Origin: Fodinicola feengrottensis
GTDB lineage: Bacteria > Actinomycetota > Actinomycetes > Mycobacteriales > HKI-0501
Assembly (NCBI RefSeq): GCF_010993775.1
Contig: NZ_WOTO01000013.1
Coordinates: 62,001-126,000, forward strand
Length of the DNA stretch: 64,000 nucleotides
Reading direction: 5' to 3'
Part shown: positions 61,065-64,000 of the stretch, one piece after another
Position numbering within the stretch: position 1 is the first letter of the stretch
Layout: each line of letters starts with the position of its first letter
Made by a program: the position numbers and the translations under genes
The notes under the pieces: model-generated
What the model was told of the DNA's origin: nothing
The model's input: the letters and a program-made list of their open reading frames with translations, nothing else
The model's database searches: none

Positions 61065-61585
61065 ATGAACGTGAAACGCAAGCTCATCCGCACGCTGGCC
61101 GCGCCGCCGCCGCGGTGCCGCTCATCGTGCTCGCACTGCCGGTCGCGCCGGCCAGCGCGCATGGCTATGTCTCGGCACCGCCGAGCCGGCAGGCGCAATG
61201 CGCGGCCGGCACGGTTTCCTGCGGTGACATCAAATATGAGCCGCAGAGCGTCGAGGGACCCAAAGGCCTGCGCCGCTGTGACGGTGGGGTGGCCCGGTTC
61301 GCCGAGCTGAACGACGACACCAAAGGTTGGCACGCCACCGCGACCGGTCGTACGGTCACCTTCAACTGGGTGCTGACCGCCGCGCACCGGACCGCGAGCT
61401 GGGAGTACTACATCGGCAACACCCGGGTCGGTTTCGTGGACGGCAACAACTCCGTGCCGCCGACCGCGTTTTCCCACACCATCAACCTCGGAAACGTCAG
61501 CGGCCGGCAGAAGGTGCTGGCGATCTGGAATATCGCGGACACCGCGAACGCGTTCTACTCCTGCATCGACCTGCAGGTGAGCTGA
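61065..61585 (+). CDS. AA10 lytic polysaccharide monooxygenase (chitin-active type), frame-broken
   Basis: Small secreted copper monooxygenase. Its signal peptide is broken by a shift near 61110 (AAAVPLIVLALPVAPASA recovered). Mature chain starts at His in AHGYVSAPPSRQAQC, the N-terminal ligand of the copper brace; the second His is in LTAAHRTASWEYYI; a Phe/Tyr-rich end FYSCIDLQVS follows. Cleaves crystalline chitin oxidatively and would cooperate with the divergent chitinase. Confidence 0.9.
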
Positions 61586-61599
61586 CCGTACGGCCAGCG

Positions 61600-61635
61600 G
61601 CCCCGGCGACCGGAACCCGCACCGGTCGCCGGGGC
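61600..61635 (+). terminator. 14-bp hairpin terminator after LPMO
   Basis: GCCCCGGCGACCGG (61600-61613) and its complement (61622-61635), 8-nt loop, 14 bp past the stop. The 275 bp from here to the HSP90 gene contain no other supported gene. Confidence 0.75.
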
Positions 61636-61910
61636 TGTGCCGTGTTTTCACCTGACCAGATGTGGTCAGTGAGGGACACCAGCAGCCGGGATGCGTTCGC
61701 GCACCATGATCTTCGACGGGCCTGCCGGCCTCCCGAGCAGCTCGTCCTGGATGCCTGTTGGGGCACCCTTGGGAAAGATCGTGTTGGGCCAACGGCGGTG
61801 CCGGTTAACCTACCCATAACTCGGGGAAAAAGTGGCCCTGCGGCGACCGCGCCGTAGGGCTGTTTGGTGTCCAAGGGCGTACTGCCATCCAACGAGAGGT
61901 ACTGAGCAGC

Positions 61911-63713
61911 GTGGACCTGTCCTTCCAGGTGGATCTCCGCGGGGTCGTGGACCTGCTAAGCCATCACCTGTATTCCAGCCCGCGGGTCTACCTTCGGGAG
62001 CTGCTGCAGAACGCGGTGGACGCGACCACCGCCCGGCGGGCCACCGAGCCGGCCGCGGCCATCGAGATCCGGCTGGAACCGCTGGGGCTGAACGAAAGCC
62101 CGATGCTGCGGATCCACGACACCGGCATCGGGCTGACCGAGCATGAAGTGCACACCCTGCTCGCCACCATCGGGCGCAGCTCCAAGCGTGACGACCTCGG
62201 ATTCGCGCGGCACGAGTTCCTCGGCCAGTTCGGCATTGGCCTGCTCTCGTGCTTTTTGGTCGCGGACGAGATCCACGTCGTCACCCGCAGCGCCACCGGC
62301 GGACCAACGATGGTGTGGCGAGGGTACGCGGACGGCCGCTACTCGCTGGAAAAGGCCGAGCAGGAACGGGAAACTCCGGGCACCACGGTGTCCTTGGTGC
62401 CACGGCCCGGGATGGAACGCTGGCTCCAGGACGAGTCCGTACGAGAACTCGCGGCGCATTATGGGGGCCTGCTGCCTTTTGACGTACTGGTGGCAAATGC
62501 CGACGGCACGTCCGATCTGGTCACCTCGCCGCCACCGTGGGTTGGCCGGCCGGCCGACAGCACCCGTACCGAGCTGCTCGGCGACTACTGCGAGAAGTAC
62601 TTCGGATTCCGGCCATTTGACATCATCGACCTGTCGGTGCCCGAGGCCGGACTGACGGGCTGTGCCTTCGTGTTGCCGTTTTCCGCCAATCCGGCCGAAC
62701 GCGGTGCCCACCGGGTTTACCTCAAGCGGATGTTGCTGACCGACCGGACGCCGGATCTGCTGCCGGAGTGGGCGTTTTTCGCCCGTGTGGTGGTGGATGC
62801 GAGCGAGCTGCGGCCGACCGCCAGCCGAGAGGCGCTTTATGAGGACGAGCTGCTGGAGAGCACCCGTACAGCGCTTGGCGAGCAGTTGCGGTTGTGGCTG
62901 GTCCGGTTGTCGGTGACCGCGCCGCACCGGTTGCAGGAGTTCTTCGACATTCACGACCTGGGCGTGAAAGCACTCGCGTTGCATGACGACGAAACGCTCA
63001 AGTTGGTGGAGCGGTGGATGCCTTTCGAGACCACCCTTGGCCCGATGCCGCTGGCCGAATTCCGGCGTACTCACCCGGTCATCCGCTATTCTCGTACGGT
63101 CGACAACTTCCGGCAGATCGCCGCGGTGGCCACCGCGCAGGGAATTGGCGTGGTCAACGGCGGATATGTTTACGCGACCGACTTGCTGGAGCGCATCGGC
63201 CAGACCAACTCCGGCATTCACGTGGAGCCGCTGGAACCCGGCGCGGTCACCACTTACCTTGACACGCTGGACAATCACGTCGAGCTGCGGATGGCGGCCT
63301 TCCTGCAGACCGCGCGGGCGGCACTGGACCGGCTCAACTGTGATGCCGAAATCCGCGAGTTCAGCCCGGCCAGTCTGCCGGCGCTCTACCTTTCCGATCC
63401 GAACGCCCGGCATGTCCAGCGGTTGCGCGAAACGCAGGAGACCGCGGACCCGCTGTGGGCCGGGGTTCTGGGGGCCTTGGACGACCTGGACCAGAGCAGC
63501 CGCCCGCAGCTGATTCTCAACTACCGGAGCCCGCTGGTCCGCCGAATTGCCGGCCTGACTGATCCGGGACTGGTGACCCTGGTGATCGAATCCCTTTACG
63601 GGCAGGCATTGTTGTCCGGCCACCATCCATTGCGGGCGCAGGACACCGCAGTGCTGAACCGCTCTTTCCTGGAAATGATCGACCGCGCGGTTCGCGGCTC
63701 GGACGATGACTGA
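61911..63713 (+). CDS. HSP90-family paralogue (HtpG-like), divergent actinobacterial type
   Basis: Intact 600-residue GHKL chaperone. ATP-site motifs are YLRELLQNAVDATTAR (E-x3-N), MLRIHDTGIGLT (DxGIG) and FLGQFGIGLLSCFLVADEI (GxxGIG). The middle-domain Arg lies near TASREALYEDELL. The C-terminal dimer domain is only weakly similar to HtpG. GTG start. The stop overlaps the following TPR gene's start by 8 bp, so the two products are made together and may act as a chaperone/co-chaperone pair. Confidence 0.9.
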   Translation: MDLSFQVDLRGVVDLLSHHLYSSPRVYLRELLQNAVDATTARRATEPAAAIEIRLEPLGLNESPMLRIHDTGIGLTEHEVHTLLATIGRSSKRDDLGFARHEFLGQFGIGLLSCFLVADEIHVVTRSATGGPTMVWRGYADGRYSLEKAEQERETPGTTVSLVPRPGMERWLQDESVRELAAHYGGLLPFDVLVANADGTSDLVTSPPPWVGRPADSTRTELLGDYCEKYFGFRPFDIIDLSVPEAGLTGCAFVLPFSANPAERGAHRVYLKRMLLTDRTPDLLPEWAFFARVVVDASELRPTASREALYEDELLESTRTALGEQLRLWLVRLSVTAPHRLQEFFDIHDLGVKALALHDDETLKLVERWMPFETTLGPMPLAEFRRTHPVIRYSRTVDNFRQIAAVATAQGIGVVNGGYVYATDLLERIGQTNSGIHVEPLEPGAVTTYLDTLDNHVELRMAAFLQTARAALDRLNCDAEIREFSPASLPALYLSDPNARHVQRLRETQETADPLWAGVLGALDDLDQSSRPQLILNYRSPLVRRIAGLTDPGLVTLVIESLYGQALLSGHHPLRAQDTAVLNRSFLEMIDRAVRGSDDD

Positions 63714-64000
63714 CCTTTACCAGGACCTCCGGGCCGAGCTCAAACAGGCTGTCCAGCTGCCGTACGGCGGCGCCCGTACGTCCGCGGTCGAGGAAATCCT
63801 GTCCAGGGCCGAGGCGTTGGAAGACCCTCGCTTGCTCTTTGACGTACGGATGAAGCTGATCGAGGCGTTCACTTTCGGGGGTGAGCCAGCGAAAGCGTTT
63901 CCGCCCTTCGCGGCCTGCCTGGGCGAGTACGACCGGGGTGCTGTCGAGTTCCGGCCGAAGGACACTCGGAAGCTGCTTTGGCGGTTCAAGTGGATCATCG
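63706..64000 (+). CDS. TPR-type protein coupled to HSP90 paralogue, truncated by window
   Basis: The first 98 codons only: TDLYQDLRAELKQAVQLPYGGARTSAVEEILSRAEALEDPRLLFDVRMKLIEAFTFGGEPAKAFPPFAACLGEYDRG reads as paired amphipathic helices of tetratricopeptide type. ATG at 63706 overlaps the HSP90 stop. Runs off the right edge, so total length and further domains are unknown. Eukaryotic HSP90 co-chaperones are often TPR proteins, which makes the coupling notable. Confidence 0.7.
   Translation, partial: MTDLYQDLRAELKQAVQLPYGGARTSAVEEILSRAEALEDPRLLFDVRMKLIEAFTFGGEPAKAFPPFAACLGEYDRGAVEFRPKDTRKLLWRFKWII

Noticed and set aside
61956-63626. 556-codon minus-strand open frame
   Set aside because: Entirely antisense to the HSP90 paralogue, whose motifs are unmistakable.

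Overview
The window is a high-G+C actinobacterial chromosome segment, most likely from a soil saprophyte. The evidence is ECF sigma/anti-sigma pairs, PF04672-type methyltransferases, a DUF222/HNH protein, a geosmin synthase, many secreted glycosidases, and GTG starts. No rRNA, tRNA, CRISPR array or prophage was seen. The right edge cuts a TPR gene and the left edge cuts an S53 peptidase.

Layout. 0-7 kb: secreted sedolisin-type peptidase, small membrane protein, HTH regulator, SAM methyltransferase, and a clan GH-A glycosidase divergent from a TetR regulator across three operator boxes. 7-13 kb: L,D-transpeptidase; sigK/rskA divergent from a membrane molybdopterin oxidoreductase and a fasciclin lipoprotein, resembling the mycobacterial SigK regulon. 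13-17 kb: an ECF sigma/Asp23 envelope-stress operon, two TetR genes, and a P450 behind twin operators. 17-25 kb: IorAB-type molybdenum hydroxylase, GH27 alpha-galactosidase with a propeller, cytosine permease plus cytosine deaminase, CAP protein. 25-33 kb: beta-helix protein, Mop molybdate-binding protein, HSL hydrolase and MMPL exporter separated by a 159-bp inverted-repeat element, ArsR and MarR regulators, MFS exporter. 33-53 kb: sugar metabolism (GH43-ricin, repeat-containing secreted protein, Fe-ADH/enolase/IclR cluster, two sugar ABC permeases with a large cytosolic helical-barrel/propeller protein, GH78 rhamnosidase) together with geosmin synthase. 53-64 kb: IS630 relic, HNH protein, a PQQ-like membrane protein and terpene synthase facing a P450, a chitinase divergent from an AA10 LPMO, and an HSP90 paralogue overlapping a TPR gene.

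A dominant technical feature is that about thirty otherwise well conserved genes carry one or more frame breaks. In most cases a one-base change in a G, C, A or T run restores a canonical motif. I therefore annotate these as single genes spanning the frames and regard most breaks as probable sequence errors, not gene decay. Coordinates at the breaks are approximate.

Taken together the segment encodes plant- and fungal-polymer breakdown (arabinan, rhamnosides, galactosides, chitin, protein), uptake, terpenoid production (geosmin plus one unassigned terpene), and several envelope-stress and drug-response circuits.
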